DNA of 64,000 bases from G963556115 sp963675945 (lineage in GTDB: Bacteria > Planctomycetota > SZUA-567): NCBI GenBank assembly GCA_963675945.1, contig OY780932.1, forward strand, positions 186,001-250,000, written 5' to 3'. Under the pieces are notes generated by a model. The model was not told where the DNA came from. It saw nothing but the letters and a program-made list of their open reading frames with translations, and searched no databases. Positions 1-7,901 of the stretch are shown one piece after another. Position 1 is the stretch's first letter, and every line of letters begins with the position of its first letter. The translations under genes and the position numbers were made by a program.

Positions 1-507
1 CGCAGCGTCAAATTTTGTACTGTAGGTAAAACTGAAGTCGAGCTGAAAGAGCAGCGCATCGCTATACTCATCCCCACTCACCGCTATCTGCACCTCATAA
101 TTCTTCCCGAGGGCAGCGTTTCTCACCGTGTTTATCGCATTGATCTCATCCTTAAAACCCTGGATGGTCAATTCACCATCGGTCAGATTGAAAGAATATA
201 AAGAAGTACCGATATCAGAGACAAAATCCTTGACCCTCTGCTCACCCGCAAGGCTGTCATTGACCAGGATAAGCTCCTGCGTAAAGACATTATGTTCAAG
301 GTAATAATCGAGATTTTCAAGATAAGTCGTAGAACTTAGAGCATTGAGTGCAGCCAGATCCGCATCAAGCATAACCCGGGGTTCAAGCTGCTCAAAGACA
401 AACTTTGAACTATCTGTCTTCTCTGAAGTAACAGAATCGCTCTCATACGCCTGCAAGCTAGCCTTTTTAGCGTGAAACAACTCAGCAAAGCCGTCAAAAA
501 TTCCCAT
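1..507 (-). CDS. LEPR-XLL-type secreted or surface protein, N-terminal part (runs off left edge)
   Basis: An open frame of 169 codons begins at an ATG at 507 and is still open at base 1, so the C-terminal part lies outside the window. A clear ribosome site (AGGTGGG) sits 3-6 bases before the ATG. The N-terminus has no classical hydrophobic signal peptide. Around residues 36-50 it carries FEQLEPRVMLDADL, which matches the LEPR-x-LL motif found near the start of many very large repetitive surface or secreted proteins. The rest is acidic and looks like extracellular repeat protein. Known: the LEPR-XLL motif is a family marker of giant exoproteins. Inferred: this is the export substrate of the neighbouring SecA-like, M50/HlyD and TolC genes, and the motif may act as the export or sorting tag. 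Confidence 0.7.
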   Translation of the reverse strand, partial: MGIFDGFAELFHAKKASLQAYESDSVTSEKTDSSKFVFEQLEPRVMLDADLAALNALSSTTYLENLDYYLEHNVFTQELILVNDSLAGEQRVKDFVSDIGTSLYSFNLTDGELTIQGFKDEINAINTVRNAALGKNYEVQIAVSGDEYSDALLFQLDFSFTYSTKFDAA

Positions 508-559
508 ATTCCCACCTATAAGTTATCAATAATAAACAAACATACATGTATTTTTTAGT

Positions 560-587
560 AGTATACCACAAAAAAAAACCCAAGCAA
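560..587 (-). promoter_or_regulatory. Probable promoter of the LEPR-XLL gene
   Basis: On the minus strand TTGCTT (582-587) and TATACT (560-565) are 16 bases apart, and the -10 carries an extended TG one base upstream. It points at the gene starting at 507, which suggests that this gene is transcribed separately from the SecA-like gene before it. Confidence 0.45.
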
Positions 588-653
588 ACACAAAATACGC
601 GTTTGAAGTAAACAAAATTATCACGTCTGCAATAATACAATGCGGCTATTTTC

Positions 654-2735
654 TTATAATCCTTCCCCGCTGAAAGCCAGGGACTCAGACAACGCATAAT
701 CCTGTTTACATACCATCTGCCGCTGCGTCTTTAGAAATCTCCCAGATTTATGCTGAGCCAGTTTGAATACAGCTTTAGCACAGGTCGCATCAAAAAGAAC
801 TTTGAACGGGGTTATACGCATCAGTAACCGCACAGGCAAGAATGGCAAGAGTACGAAATTTTGCAAAAACATCCATAATCCTGTATTCTTAACTTCACCA
901 GAAGTACCCTCTCCCAGAACAGTTACCATAATATTTGTTAGTAACGGGCAGAATACCTGCACAAGCTCATCCTCCCAGCTCAAGATAATCCTGACACTCC
1001 CTCTATCCCCCTGCCGCGAACACCTGCCGTAAAGCTGCCGGTCTACTCTTTGGCTCCCATGCATGTCGGTTGCAATTACATGTAGACCGCCTCTTTCTTC
1101 TACCCCGGGTTCGAGTTTGATGTCTGTTCCTCTGCCAGCCATATTCGTAGCGATGGTTATAGCTCCAGCCCGGCCCGCCTCTCTGACAATATCAGACTCC
1201 TCATAATGGTTCACCGCATTGAGTACCTTGCAGTCTAGCCCCGCCTCTTTAAAACTAGCTCCAAGGTGTTCGCTGTCTTTTACATGCCTAGTCCCTACGA
1301 GTACGGGTCTACCCTGCCTATGCACCTCCTCTGCATCCCGCAACACCGCCTCCCACTTCTCTTTCTTGGTAGCACATACCTGTAGTGGCAGGAAGATCCT
1401 TCTACACACCCTCCGAGGCGGTACCGGTACCACCTGGAGCCGATACTCCTGCCAGATCTCTGAACGAGCTTCCCGCGCCGTCCCGGTCATGCCGCTGATA
1501 CCTTCATACAGTCTGAAAAAGCGCTGAAAACTTATCCGCGAACAGGTCTCCTTAGGCGCAGTCACCTCGAGCCCTTCCTTAGCCTCGACCGCCTGCTGTA
1601 CACCTCCCCGCCAGCTATGATCACGCATCAGCCTGCCTGTAGAGTTGTCGACCAGAACTACCTTGCCGTCATCAATAATATAATCATGATCCAACTTATA
1701 AAAGTGCTTTGCCTGCAATGCCTGAATAACCAGATCTTCCAGCATCCTCCCCATTATGCCAGCCACATCCTTGGTTTTCAGGGTATGCTGAAGCTGTTTG
1801 AGCAGGACAACACTCTTATACTGCATATCCAGCCGATAATCCGTCTCCGGCTCCAGAGACGCCGCAAATTTACTACACTCAGAGTATACCTCCGCCGCTA
1901 TCATCCCCTCCACTTCTTTACTGATTATCATCGGCGTAACCGCCCGATCGATAAGAACCGAATCCGCTTCATCCACCACTGCCCGCACCAATCCCCGTTG
2001 TAAAACCTTAGTGCCCAGCATAGACTTATCGCGCTTGCAGGCCAATAATTTCTGTGTCAGAGTTCTGCTGCCACCAACAGTAATATTATCCCGCAGATAA
2101 TCGGCAACAACCTCTTTCTCCGAGCAATACGTCACATCCGCCTGATACGCCACAAGTCTCTCCGGTGGTTTCATCTCACCCGTAATTGCGCTCACACTGC
2201 ACCCACAATACTCATATAATTCCTTCATCTCCTGGGCATCGCGCTCAGCCAGATAATCGTTCACGGTCAATACATGGCAGCCTCTACCGTACCAACCGGC
2301 AATTATACCCGCAAGAGCCGCTACGAGTGATTTACCCTCACCTGTAGCCATCTCAATTATGGTGTTCTTCTGCATTGCCAGAACCCCAGCATATTGAACA
2401 CGATACGGAAGAATCCCCTTTACCCGCTGACAGGCAGTCCCCAGTAGCGCCAGAGCGGTTAGCTCATCAGCCTCCCGCTGCCGATTCAAACGAAAAATTT
2501 CACGTGTTTTATTCAGTTCCGCTTTGAGTTCAACTTCAGTAAACTTATCCAGCTCACACTGCAGTTTTTCGATCTTTTCGGCTCGCTTCAATATCTTTCT
2601 GGACGGAAGATATAATTTTCCGACAACTCTCGTACAATCCAACCAAAACCTGTCAAGTAGTGAGTGAGGACGTTTATACTCTGTCTGTTGCGCCGCCGCC
2701 CGCCATCTCTCCGTTTCTCTGGAAACGATACTCAT
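654..2735 (-). CDS. SecA-like preprotein translocase ATPase, shortened (motor only)
   Basis: This is a 693-residue SecA homologue. Seen in order: Walker A ATGEGKS (about 130-136), the LTVNDYLAERDA motif, Walker B DEADSVLIDRA (about 255), the joint SGMTGTA, then NMAGRGTDIKL and YGRCSRQGDRGS of the second motor domain. Housekeeping SecA is usually 800-900 residues. This one ends about 100 residues after the last motor motif, so most of the helical wing/scaffold and the C-terminal zinc-binding tail are missing, and the tail is unusually hydrophobic. The chosen ATG at 2735 overlaps the upstream stop as ATGA; an ATG at 2777 would overlap by 46 bases and has no ribosome site. Position between a membrane M50/HlyD gene and a LEPR-XLL gene argues for a dedicated export motor, a SecA2-like role, rather than the general secretion ATPase. 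Confidence 0.9.
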   Translation of the reverse strand: MSIVSRETERWRAAAQQTEYKRPHSLLDRFWLDCTRVVGKLYLPSRKILKRAEKIEKLQCELDKFTEVELKAELNKTREIFRLNRQREADELTALALLGTACQRVKGILPYRVQYAGVLAMQKNTIIEMATGEGKSLVAALAGIIAGWYGRGCHVLTVNDYLAERDAQEMKELYEYCGCSVSAITGEMKPPERLVAYQADVTYCSEKEVVADYLRDNITVGGSRTLTQKLLACKRDKSMLGTKVLQRGLVRAVVDEADSVLIDRAVTPMIISKEVEGMIAAEVYSECSKFAASLEPETDYRLDMQYKSVVLLKQLQHTLKTKDVAGIMGRMLEDLVIQALQAKHFYKLDHDYIIDDGKVVLVDNSTGRLMRDHSWRGGVQQAVEAKEGLEVTAPKETCSRISFQRFFRLYEGISGMTGTAREARSEIWQEYRLQVVPVPPRRVCRRIFLPLQVCATKKEKWEAVLRDAEEVHRQGRPVLVGTRHVKDSEHLGASFKEAGLDCKVLNAVNHYEESDIVREAGRAGAITIATNMAGRGTDIKLEPGVEERGGLHVIATDMHGSQRVDRQLYGRCSRQGDRGSVRIILSWEDELVQVFCPLLTNIMVTVLGEGTSGEVKNTGLWMFLQNFVLLPFLPVRLLMRITPFKVLFDATCAKAVFKLAQHKSGRFLKTQRQMVCKQDYALSESLAFSGEGL

Positions 2736-4903
2736 ATCCGGTACTTTCTCTGTAGAATCTGCAAAATTCCGTCCCAAAGCTGAACCAACAACGGCTTATC
2801 GCTGATCTTAATTCTGGCAACAACGGTCTGCCCGGCAAAGACTCGAGACATATCCTGTGCTTGATCGAATTCAATCACAATTTCAAATAATCGCTCACTG
2901 CTCAATCTTCTATTGGCTTTATCCACAGTAGTCTGGAGTTCCCCGCCCGCAATATCGCTGAGTGCAGCTGAGGGCAACTCTTTGCTGCCCGCCGGAGAAA
3001 TTCTTACCACCATTCCGTCGAGGCACACCTCTGGTGATTTTTTCAAGCGCAACTCTACTCTGGGTTGTCCTTCATTGATTATCGCCGCCGAAGTATCCTG
3101 AGAAGCCACGCAACGCACCTCCAGTTCGCTCCCGCAGAATAACTTACCAATCTCCTGCCCCTTATTGATATAGGCACCACAAACAAGCACATCGTCGTCC
3201 GGGATCCACAATCCCGCAACCGGTGGGAACAGCTTCAATTCACTGGTATCCTGTTTGAGCTGCTCTATTCCTACCTTGAGCGCTTCCTGCTGTTCATAGG
3301 CGATCTGCAGAGCCAGCGGGCTCTCGACCAAAGCCTGCTTTACTTGGTACTCACTAGCCTCATACTCGGCATTTATTCTTGCAAGTTTAGATTCGAGTTC
3401 ATAATTATTCAGACCAAGCAGTAAGGTAGCAGAATCGACACTGCTCTTTGCCGAATACTCCTCCACCACACCCTCAATACCGGAGCGAATACTATAGACT
3501 TTATCAAATTGCACAACACCTTCAATGCTGTCATAATCACTAAATGGCATAATCCCAAGAGCAACCACCAAAGCCAGGATTAATGAGAGGCAAAAGCCGA
3601 CTGCTCTTCTGCGTTTTCCTCTCAACTCCGTACTACTGAAAACATACTTTATAAACTTGCTAAAGGGTTTGACGACGATTCCGAAAATTCCAAACGCAGC
3701 GACCAGAACCCCGACAATAAACAATTGATCCGCCACAAACATGCTTATGCCGACAAAGACCACAATTCTATACACAACTGCCAGAATACCGTAAATTGGA
3801 AATAAGACCTTCTCCAGCAGATTATAGGTAAGCTGAGAATCGGTTTCGACTCCGAGAAATATTTTTTTCAAAATAGCAAGAAGTGTTGTATTGGCTCGTT
3901 GAGCAAGATTGGGCATACCGAGCAGATCACACATTACATAATATCCGTCATAACGCAGGAGCGGATTAATATTGAAGATCACCGTCGAAACCCCGGAGAC
4001 AAACATTATATTATAGGCGATGGTGTGCAGAGGACTACCGGGTTCCACCCTTACCCATACCAGTACCGCAAGCGCAGCCAGAGCCGTCTCACAGATTATT
4101 CCGCCAAGCCCGACCAGCACCCGGTGCAGACTTCGTTTGAGCATCCAGGCAGAACTGACATCAACATATGGCAGTGGCGAGAAGACCAGAAGCATAATCC
4201 CGAAAGTATGAACCTCTGCCGGTTCACCCTCCCGTTTCCCCCAGATCTTGCACATAAGACCATGCCCGCATTCATGCAGTAGTTTGGTACAGACCAGAGC
4301 CAGATACAACCAGGGTAAGTTCGTCGGGGTAAGAATACTCTTACTCTGCACAGTTAGATCCTGAGTATTGCCAGCGAGGTTCCAGAGCGCACAGACCACC
4401 AGACTCAGCCAGAGCAATGCCCCTAGCCAGGAGACCAGCGGCGCCACCAGAACCGCTAATACTTCCAGCAGGCGATCAGGATCAAATAGCGGAATACGCG
4501 GATAAAAAATACTCCCCAGAAATGCCTTCTTCCCCTCCCAGTCGACCCTCTCCACACCACGCAACACCGCCCCGGTATCGGGCGAGATACTTCCCTGCAG
4601 CAGACCGGCCGCGAATAACTGCGATAACACCTGGATAATTTCGCCCTGAGTCGGAGTGTTATACGGATCATTCCCCGCCAATAAATGCCAGACCTGGTCA
4701 ACAGTCTTAGTCCCATTCAAGAGAGCAATAAACTTATACGCCTCTGCGTTGAGACGGTAATATTTACTATGCAACCGACTGGCAATTATATACCAGATTT
4801 TTCCCTGATAACGTTGCCTGCTGACCACCGCCGAAGCAGCGAGCGAGACCTTCAAGTCTCTAATTCGATACCAATGCTCATGAAAGACATTCTCACCCGC
4901 CAT
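2732..4903 (-). CDS. PqqD-like / M50 metalloprotease-like membrane protein with HlyD-like C-terminus
   Basis: A 723-residue polytopic membrane protein of the putative peptide zinc metalloprotease type. Residues about 10-105 look like a PqqD-type winged helix, a fold that binds peptides in RiPP systems. Several membrane segments follow, with HECGH at about 210-214 (HExxH zinc site) and NPLLRYDGYY at about 313 (the NPDG zinc motif of M50). After another hydrophobic block near residue 430 the C-terminal 270 residues form a lipoyl-like HlyD adaptor with a short coiled coil. ATG 4903 is preferred (GGGG 9 bases upstream) over an upstream TTG. It is transcribed after the GAF-HlyD gene and overlaps the SecA-like gene by 4 bases. 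The zinc ligands look intact, so proteolysis is possible, but many family members appear to be transport components. Confidence 0.85.
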   Translation of the reverse strand: MAGENVFHEHWYRIRDLKVSLAASAVVSRQRYQGKIWYIIASRLHSKYYRLNAEAYKFIALLNGTKTVDQVWHLLAGNDPYNTPTQGEIIQVLSQLFAAGLLQGSISPDTGAVLRGVERVDWEGKKAFLGSIFYPRIPLFDPDRLLEVLAVLVAPLVSWLGALLWLSLVVCALWNLAGNTQDLTVQSKSILTPTNLPWLYLALVCTKLLHECGHGLMCKIWGKREGEPAEVHTFGIMLLVFSPLPYVDVSSAWMLKRSLHRVLVGLGGIICETALAALAVLVWVRVEPGSPLHTIAYNIMFVSGVSTVIFNINPLLRYDGYYVMCDLLGMPNLAQRANTTLLAILKKIFLGVETDSQLTYNLLEKVLFPIYGILAVVYRIVVFVGISMFVADQLFIVGVLVAAFGIFGIVVKPFSKFIKYVFSSTELRGKRRRAVGFCLSLILALVVALGIMPFSDYDSIEGVVQFDKVYSIRSGIEGVVEEYSAKSSVDSATLLLGLNNYELESKLARINAEYEASEYQVKQALVESPLALQIAYEQQEALKVGIEQLKQDTSELKLFPPVAGLWIPDDDVLVCGAYINKGQEIGKLFCGSELEVRCVASQDTSAAIINEGQPRVELRLKKSPEVCLDGMVVRISPAGSKELPSAALSDIAGGELQTTVDKANRRLSSERLFEIVIEFDQAQDMSRVFAGQTVVARIKISDKPLLVQLWDGILQILQRKYRI

Positions 4904-4922
4904 CAACAAAATCCCCGGTTAG

Positions 4923-6713
4923 TTATATCCAGAATGTAATCCGCACCCAATCCACAATTGATTTAGTCCAGATCAAGAATAGATTTCTCTGCCCGGCCTC
5001 AATCTTCGCCACTCCTTCCATCCCCGGCTTCATCCATTCAGGCCTGCTCACCAGCACCGCTTTAACCTTGAAAGAATTCCGTTCATTGACCAACTGCGCT
5101 ACTGGTGAGATATGAAACACGGTGATCCCCACCTTACGGTCAGGATATCCCATAACGGCAATACTCCCGCTCTGGCCGATAGCGATATCCGCAATATCCG
5201 CCTCAGAGACATAGATAATCACTTCCAGATTATCATTGGGCAGAATTTCAAAGAGAATATCCCCTTGTTTGAGGGGCGAGCCAATCTGCAGATCAATCTC
5301 CCTTGAGCTAATATATCCTGATACCGGAGCCAATAATTCCGCCTGCTGCAACTTGAGATTGAATAACGCCAGGCGCGCCGCCGTCTCTCGCGCCTTGGCC
5401 TCAGCAATCTGCGCCTCCACCGTTTTCTCCTCACTCCGCGCCAACGACGCTTCCTTGGCGTATTTGAGCTGATCGGCAAAGACGCTAGCCCGTTGCAGAA
5501 TCAACTCTTCAGTACCCAGACGCCCCAGAAGCGTCTCTCCGGCTCTGACATAATCCGAAGGCTGCACAAACACATCCTGCAAAAATGAGTCATACGGCGC
5601 AGCGATAATTCGCTTCGCCGCCGGCTCAAGCACAAACGAAGCATCAATACGATAATCCCCTTTGGCAAACACAAAGAACACAATCAGCGCCATGACAAAT
5701 ACCGCCAATAATTTTGCCCAGGTATGTTCCGCCCCCACAAGTCTGCCCGCAAATCTCTTTACGCCCAGCAACAACCTCCCGCCACACCAACGTGAGCGTT
5801 CCTCCAGTTCTACCAAACGGGGAGAAATCAACTCCAGCATCAACCTCAAGGCTTCACCCTCATTATGCGAGAATCCTGCTTCACTATCACTCTCCAAAAG
5901 TAGCGCTCCCGCGACCCTATTATTCAAGCGCAGAGGTAGGGTCAAACAACTCCTTACCCCGTGCCGATTACAGAGTGCAGCAGCAGCCCGCATAACCAGG
6001 GAGGGATTGTCCTGCATGGGGTACGCCACTTCAATATTCTGATCGCAGGCTTCGAGCATGGCCTCGGAATAATCCCGAAAAATCTGCATCTTATTATCAA
6101 AGGTTCCGACCCCGCTTATCGCAGAAATCTTCACCCCCCAATCCCGCAACATGCCAATGGCAACTCGCGGACTGCCCCATCTTTCTGCAACTGCATTGAC
6201 CAATTTCAGCGCCGCAGCATTATACTTATCCGCCCGATTAACCTCAGCGCAAGTCTCAACCGCTTGTATTATTTCAACATTATTCTCATTTGCCGCGCCG
6301 GCATATTTGCGTTGTCCGGTAAAGTCTAGTTCTTTTACAAAAGCATCAACACAACGCTTCTGCCAATCCTGAACTTCAAGCTCAAAGCAAAATACCGCAT
6401 ATAATCTCTCCTCCGATTCTCCGACAAGCCCCCGGATAATCGCCAGATACCGCTCATCATCCAGCATAAACGCCAACTGACTTACCTTTTCCGTATGCTT
6501 GATACGCAAAAAACTCTTCAAAAATTCACTCAACCACGCCGGAGTCTTACCGTCAAAGAGCTGTTTGGGATACAAGGCGACGAGCTGCCCACTGTTAGGC
6601 TGCTCCAGCTCAAGTATTGCCGACGAATACACTCCAACCAAGTCGCTCCATTCATTCAAGAGTCGGCTGAGTACAATCCCTGAATTTGTATTCTGAATCT
6701 GTTCCACGGACAA
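4923..6713 (-). CDS. GAF-domain HlyD-family membrane fusion protein
   Basis: A 596-residue protein. The first half is soluble; residues about 170-315 resemble a GAF sensor domain. One strong membrane segment follows near 345-365 (LLAVFVMALIVFFVFA). The rest is a HlyD-type periplasmic part: barrel-sandwich halves around ADYVRAGE-like and APVSGYISSREIDLQ regions flanking a short Ala/Glu-rich coiled coil. An inner-membrane adaptor with a cytoplasmic GAF domain could link transport to a cytosolic signal; that is inference. The start is ambiguous: TTG at 6713 (GGAG 4 bases upstream) or GTG at 6707 (10 bases). It stands first in the transcript that continues into the M50 and SecA-like genes, after a terminator hairpin at 6810. 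Confidence 0.8.
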   Translation of the reverse strand: MSVEQIQNTNSGIVLSRLLNEWSDLVGVYSSAILELEQPNSGQLVALYPKQLFDGKTPAWLSEFLKSFLRIKHTEKVSQLAFMLDDERYLAIIRGLVGESEERLYAVFCFELEVQDWQKRCVDAFVKELDFTGQRKYAGAANENNVEIIQAVETCAEVNRADKYNAAALKLVNAVAERWGSPRVAIGMLRDWGVKISAISGVGTFDNKMQIFRDYSEAMLEACDQNIEVAYPMQDNPSLVMRAAAALCNRHGVRSCLTLPLRLNNRVAGALLLESDSEAGFSHNEGEALRLMLELISPRLVELEERSRWCGGRLLLGVKRFAGRLVGAEHTWAKLLAVFVMALIVFFVFAKGDYRIDASFVLEPAAKRIIAAPYDSFLQDVFVQPSDYVRAGETLLGRLGTEELILQRASVFADQLKYAKEASLARSEEKTVEAQIAEAKARETAARLALFNLKLQQAELLAPVSGYISSREIDLQIGSPLKQGDILFEILPNDNLEVIIYVSEADIADIAIGQSGSIAVMGYPDRKVGITVFHISPVAQLVNERNSFKVKAVLVSRPEWMKPGMEGVAKIEAGQRNLFLIWTKSIVDWVRITFWI

Positions 6714-6809
6714 AACGCTCCAAATACAAGAAAATTATTGTAATACGAAATAACACACACGGATGAAGTATATATTTTAAGTTTATCACTAAAAATTGCT
6801 ACAAAATAA

Positions 6810-6837
6810 TTGTCCTGTGAAAATTTTCACAGGACAA
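6810..6837 (-). terminator. Hairpin terminator after the PstS-like gene
   Basis: A perfect 28-base palindrome whose arms are TTGTCCTGTGAA and its complement, followed on the minus strand by a T-rich stretch (TTATTTTG). It separates the TolC/PstS-like transcript from the GAF-HlyD transcript. Its perfect symmetry would also allow a protein-binding site. Confidence 0.6.
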
Positions 6838-6861
6838 CTCAACATTGATAATAGCTGATAT

Positions 6862-7884
6862 CTACTCCAAATCTTCCTTCTTGAGCCGGACTCTATCCTT
6901 CCAAACAGTTCGCAGACTTGCATAGTCTTTTGCCGATAAGGTAATCAACCCCAAATCAGCCAGCACCCCATCCTTACTGAGCGCTTTGGGAGATAACAGC
7001 AAGTTTACAAAATCCGTTATACCAGATATTGTCTTAATATGCTCAAGCTTAAGATACATATAAAGCATCCTGGTAAATGGATACTTACCATCACTTATAG
7101 TCTCGCGCGCAGGCTGAATACCGTCAATCGCCGACCCGCTAATATATTCATGCCCATTCTCCAGAAATCCGTAACTGATTATCCCCAGACTCTGATGATT
7201 ATGCATAATTTCACGGATAATCTTGATCTCACCACCGCTGTTAAATTTATACACGCCGTCACGCCGTAGTTGCAAATACTCTCCGTCATACTCTTTGAAC
7301 TTTCTACTCATTTTAGCCAGGATCAATTCTTCAAGCACCGCAAAGGTACCACTATTCTTATCCGGCCCGAGAATATCTATCTCCCAATCGGGTAAACTGC
7401 TGTCAATCTGCTGCCATCTAGTGTAAGGGTTAGGTACAAGTTTTCCGTTTATCGGCACCTCTTGCACAATTGCCAGAAAAATATCTTCAACCGAGAAATT
7501 CAAGGTTTTCCCTAATTTATAACTCGCAAAGACAATACCGTCATAGCCAAAGCCAAACTCTAAAATATCTCCAACCCCTGAGCTCTGCCCAGCGTCAAAC
7601 TCCTCCTGACTCATTCTCGTTGAAGAACAAACGATATCAACATTCCGATTCTCATTAAAAAGAGTAATTCCGTCTGCCGAATCCATTGCCACAATCATTG
7701 GCATCGGATACTCGGTTGCTGCTCCGAGATACTCCCCAAGATACGCGGCAAAAGGATATATCGTCTGCGAACCCACCAGCAGAATCGACTTCCTGGCCAT
7801 ACACCGGCAATCCTGAGCAACTACACCAGTAGATACAACCTGCAAAAGCAGCATGACAAAGAGCAGAAAATGTCTAGCAATCAT
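6862..7884 (-). CDS. PstS-family periplasmic substrate-binding protein
   Basis: 340 residues with a Sec signal peptide (about 1-23, ending VVAQ). It has the PstS/PBP-like pattern: VGSQTIYPFA near the N-terminus (the phosphate-loop region), SSTRMSQEEF, GPDKNSGTFAVLEE in the middle, and YPFTRMLYMY near the C-terminus. Phosphate-binding relatives have these same blocks. No pstC, pstA, pstB or phoU is nearby; the gene lies 17 bases after a TolC gene within the export island. It may have been recruited to a cell-envelope role, or it may scavenge phosphate independently. ATG 7884 has GGTGA 5 bases upstream. Confidence 0.8.
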   Translation of the reverse strand: MIARHFLLFVMLLLQVVSTGVVAQDCRCMARKSILLVGSQTIYPFAAYLGEYLGAATEYPMPMIVAMDSADGITLFNENRNVDIVCSSTRMSQEEFDAGQSSGVGDILEFGFGYDGIVFASYKLGKTLNFSVEDIFLAIVQEVPINGKLVPNPYTRWQQIDSSLPDWEIDILGPDKNSGTFAVLEELILAKMSRKFKEYDGEYLQLRRDGVYKFNSGGEIKIIREIMHNHQSLGIISYGFLENGHEYISGSAIDGIQPARETISDGKYPFTRMLYMYLKLEHIKTISGITDFVNLLLSPKALSKDGVLADLGLITLSAKDYASLRTVWKDRVRLKKEDLE

Positions 7885-7901
7885 AGTTTCACCATTAATC
7901 C

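Noticed and set aside
2736..2777. Earlier start for the SecA-like gene
   Set aside because: No ribosome site and a 46-base overlap with the upstream gene; the ATGA junction at 2732-2735 is more convincing.
6862..7884. Phosphate (Pst) transport operon
   Set aside because: No pstC, pstA, pstB or phoU neighbours; the gene sits in an export island.
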